Of a stretch of DNA of 7,103 nt, positions 6,222-7,103 are shown one piece after another. The stretch covers positions 1 through 7,103 of the forward strand of contig CAYJLD010000098.1 of NCBI GenBank assembly GCA_964371195.1. Direction: 5' to 3'. Position 1 is the first letter of the stretch. The number at the start of each line of letters is the position of its first letter. A program made the translations under genes and the position numbers. The notes beneath the pieces are model-generated. The model worked only from the letters and a program-made list of their open reading frames with translations, was not told where the DNA came from and did not search any database. Source of the DNA: CAYJAD01 sp964371195. GTDB lineage: Bacteria > Desulfobacterota > Desulfovibrionia > Desulfovibrionales > Desulfovibrionaceae.

Positions 6222-6608
6222 CTAAAACGACCTGGATCTTTTTTCAACGGGTACCTGCTCAGCCTGCACAAAACTATCACCCACGATTACAATTTTTTTT
6301 GTATGCTCAAGTGGAGTATATTCGCGGTCCGGAAAACCCATGGAATTGACCTTGTTTTCTTGGAAAATGTTAATCCCATTGGTAACATAAATAGTATCAC
6401 CTGGAATAAACTTCACTTCCATGCCCACTTCGTATGTGGCTGGCCAATGTCTAATGCGTAGCGTGGATTTTTGTTCAAAAAATAGTTCACCTAAAATCAC
6501 CATGAGTAAAATTAAGCCTGCAAAAACCCCAAGGTTAATGAATATTAAGCGAATAAGTTTTGACATAATTTTTCTATTTTTCTTAAATAATGAATATGTT
6601 GTCTTCAT
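6222..6608 (-). CDS. N-terminal part of SGNH-hydrolase-like protein, with membrane anchor
   Basis: This 128-residue frame begins with a Lys-rich stretch, then one hydrophobic segment at about residues 20-42 (inner-membrane anchor, most of the protein likely outside the cytoplasm). A short linker domain follows, and then I-V-I-V-G-D-S-F with the likely nucleophile Ser112. It then runs out of frame and stops after V-E-K-R-S-R-S-F, soon after the block I motif where SGNH proteins normally continue for hundreds of residues. No strong Shine-Dalgarno precedes either the ATG at 6608 or the in-frame ATG at 6566, so the start is uncertain; the later one would begin the protein right before the membrane segment. 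Confidence 0.7.
   Translation of the reverse strand: MKTTYSLFKKNRKIMSKLIRLIFINLGVFAGLILLMVILGELFFEQKSTLRIRHWPATYEVGMEVKFIPGDTIYVTNGINIFQENKVNSMGFPDREYTPLEHTKKIVIVGDSFVQAEQVPVEKRSRSF
6239..6244 (-). other. A6 run at the frame break
   Basis: On the coding strand the sequence GTT-GAA-AAA-AGA contains six A in a row. A -1 slip of the Lys codon AAA, or a transcript with one extra A, gives GAA-AAA-AAG-ATC and restores the long downstream frame. The run is the only homopolymer within the permitted overlap of the two frames. Confidence 0.7.
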
Positions 6609-6877
6609 GGTGATGCTTTAGGGCATTTTCCGCATAATTTATTTATATATAATGAGTTACAAAAAAATTTAAGTTGAATTGTAAGCCAGAAAAATGTAAA
6701 TAAAATATTTCTATTTAATATTCACATGTTATTTGTAAGCTGCTTTGTCTGACCAAGGTGGTACAAGTATTTGAAAGGGTTTTGTCATTAACCCGAAAGC
6801 TAGTCTAAGTGACAAGTTTTTTCTTATTTTCCTAACCAAATAATCAAGTCAAAATTGTCTCATTATCACTTTTACGC
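6609..6877. other. AT-rich intergenic region, no gene seen
   Basis: I see no convincing coding frame here. The left half, next to the SGNH-like gene, is very AT-rich with TATATA/TATAAA-like strings on the minus strand that could serve as its promoter, but no clear -35 partner. The right half has four TTGTC-type hexamers (6745, 6782, an inverted copy at 6810, and 6855) upstream of the sigma-54-like promoter, a possible activator-binding region. Confidence 0.5.
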
Positions 6878-6893
6878 TGGTATGTTTCTTGCT
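6878..6893 (+). promoter_or_regulatory. Sigma-54-type promoter of second flagellin gene
   Basis: TGGTATG-TTTC-TTGCT keeps the invariant GG and GC with exactly 10 bases between, and matches the sigma-54 consensus TGGCACG-N4-TTGCW at ten of twelve defined bases. Transcription would begin near 6904, leaving a leader of about 194 nt before the flagellin ATG. Sigma-54 promoters need an AAA+ activator and ATP, which fits flagellar gene control in this group. No sigma-28 promoter was found closer to the gene. Confidence 0.65.
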
Positions 6894-6910
6894 TACTACT
6901 TAGTGCAGAT

Positions 6911-6937
6911 ATGAATAGGAAAATTTTACCTATTCAT
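6911..6937 (+). repeat. 9-bp inverted repeat near the 5' end of the long flagellin leader
   Basis: ATGAATAGG (6911-6919) and CCTATTCAT (6929-6937) are perfect reverse complements around an A/T loop. It would form a hairpin right after the predicted sigma-54 transcript start, possibly stabilising the 5' end. Weaker pairings follow: GCGGG with CCCGC (6938-6942 with 6956-6960) and GCTCC with GGAGC (7008-7012 with 7017-7021). Confidence 0.6.
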
Positions 6938-7026
6938 GCGGGCTGTACCCAGAACCCCGCGCGTTGTTTAAGGCCGCGTAAAGTATGTACGCAAATTATC
7001 AACTATAGCTCCACATGGAGCATGTC

Positions 7027-7096
7027 GGTGGAAGATTGCAAGGAAGCAATCGTGCATAGGCACCACCAGGCAGTCAATACATTCAAGGAGGAATGT
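7027..7096 (+). promoter_or_regulatory. Second structured flagellin leader element (putative CsrA target)
   Basis: The outer stem GGTGG (7027-7031) pairs with CCACC (7063-7067). It encloses the hairpin GATTGC-AAGGAA-GCAATC (7034-7051), with an 11-nt 3' internal loop. After an 11-nt linker, ACATTC-AAGGAG-GAATGT (7079-7096) shows the Shine-Dalgarno in a hexaloop. Loop lengths, linker length and A-N-G-G-A-N loops equal those before the first flagellin gene, while the stem bases differ and stay paired. Confidence 0.65.
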
Positions 7097-7097
7097 T

Positions 7098-7103
7098 ATG
7101 GCA
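7098..7103 (+). CDS. Start of a second flagellin gene (truncated by window end)
   Basis: Only ATG-GCA (Met-Ala) is inside the window. The 24 bases ending here differ from those at the start of the first flagellin gene by one base, including the AAGGAGG Shine-Dalgarno and the Met-Ala codons. The upstream leader has the same predicted fold. A flagellin paralogue is therefore by far the best reading, although no body sequence is visible to prove it. Confidence 0.7.

Larger units (their letters stand above)
5326..6608 (-). pseudogene. Frame-split membrane-anchored SGNH-hydrolase-like gene (composite)
   Basis: Two adjacent reading frames together make one protein of about 427 residues if the frame moves by -1 (or one A is added) at the A6 run 6239-6244. 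The N-terminal part carries a membrane segment and the nucleophile motif G-D-S-F; the C-terminal part carries the other SGNH blocks and the D-G-H-W-N motif. Read across the run, the protein continues V-E-K-K-I-Q-V-V-L-E-D-M, which joins smoothly. The TGA of the -1 frame immediately before the A-run and the TAG of the 0 frame at 6222-6224 restrict the shift to about 20 nt. It may be a true pseudogene, a phase-variable or slippage-expressed gene, or a sequencing error. Confidence 0.75.

Noticed and set aside
1..7103. tRNA or rRNA genes, CRISPR array, insertion sequence or phage elements
   Set aside because: No regularly spaced repeats, no cloverleaf, no transposase or integrase frame and no terminal inverted repeats with duplications were seen.

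Overview
The window looks like a chromosomal segment of a low-GC member of the Desulfovibrionales (Desulfovibrio/Lawsonia-like deltaproteobacteria). This placement rests on the short flagellin type, the flagellar sigma-28 and sigma-54 promoter signals, the HU protein and overall protein character. It is an inference from pattern recognition, not a database result.

Left part (1-4250), all on the minus strand. Reading in the direction of transcription, the genes are panB (ketopantoate hydroxymethyltransferase), a pyridoxal/pyridoxamine kinase, murI (glutamate racemase) and a class V PLP-dependent aminotransferase of the alanine-glyoxylate/serine-pyruvate type. The first three are packed with junctions of +1 and -1 nt and are almost certainly one transcript; the aminotransferase follows after about 70 nt. 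A separate HU gene with its own promoter comes last. The operon joins pantothenate/CoA supply, PLP supply, D-glutamate for peptidoglycan and a PLP enzyme.

Middle part (4188-5322). A 140-bp divergent region separates panB from a flagellin gene on the plus strand. It holds a textbook sigma-28 promoter (TAAA-N15-GCCGATAG) embedded in a perfect 16-bp inverted repeat, whose left arm also overlaps the likely -35 of panB. A strong bidirectional terminator follows the flagellin gene.

Right part (5326-7103). A minus-strand membrane-anchored SGNH-hydrolase-like gene is split into two frames at an A6 run. The GDSF serine motif lies in the N-terminal piece and the D-x-H motif in the C-terminal piece. 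Beyond it is an AT-rich stretch, a sigma-54-type promoter, a roughly 190-nt structured leader, and the first two codons of a second flagellin gene whose Shine-Dalgarno region nearly copies that of the first.

The most interesting signal is shared by the two flagellin leaders. Each has the same RNA architecture: a 5-bp outer stem enclosing a hairpin with an A-N-G-G-A-N hexaloop, an 11-nt 3' internal loop, an 11-nt linker, then a second hairpin presenting the Shine-Dalgarno in an AAGGAG hexaloop. Stem sequences differ but pairing is kept, as covariation would predict. This fits a dual-site CsrA-binding translational switch for flagellin, placed behind two different sigma-factor promoters.
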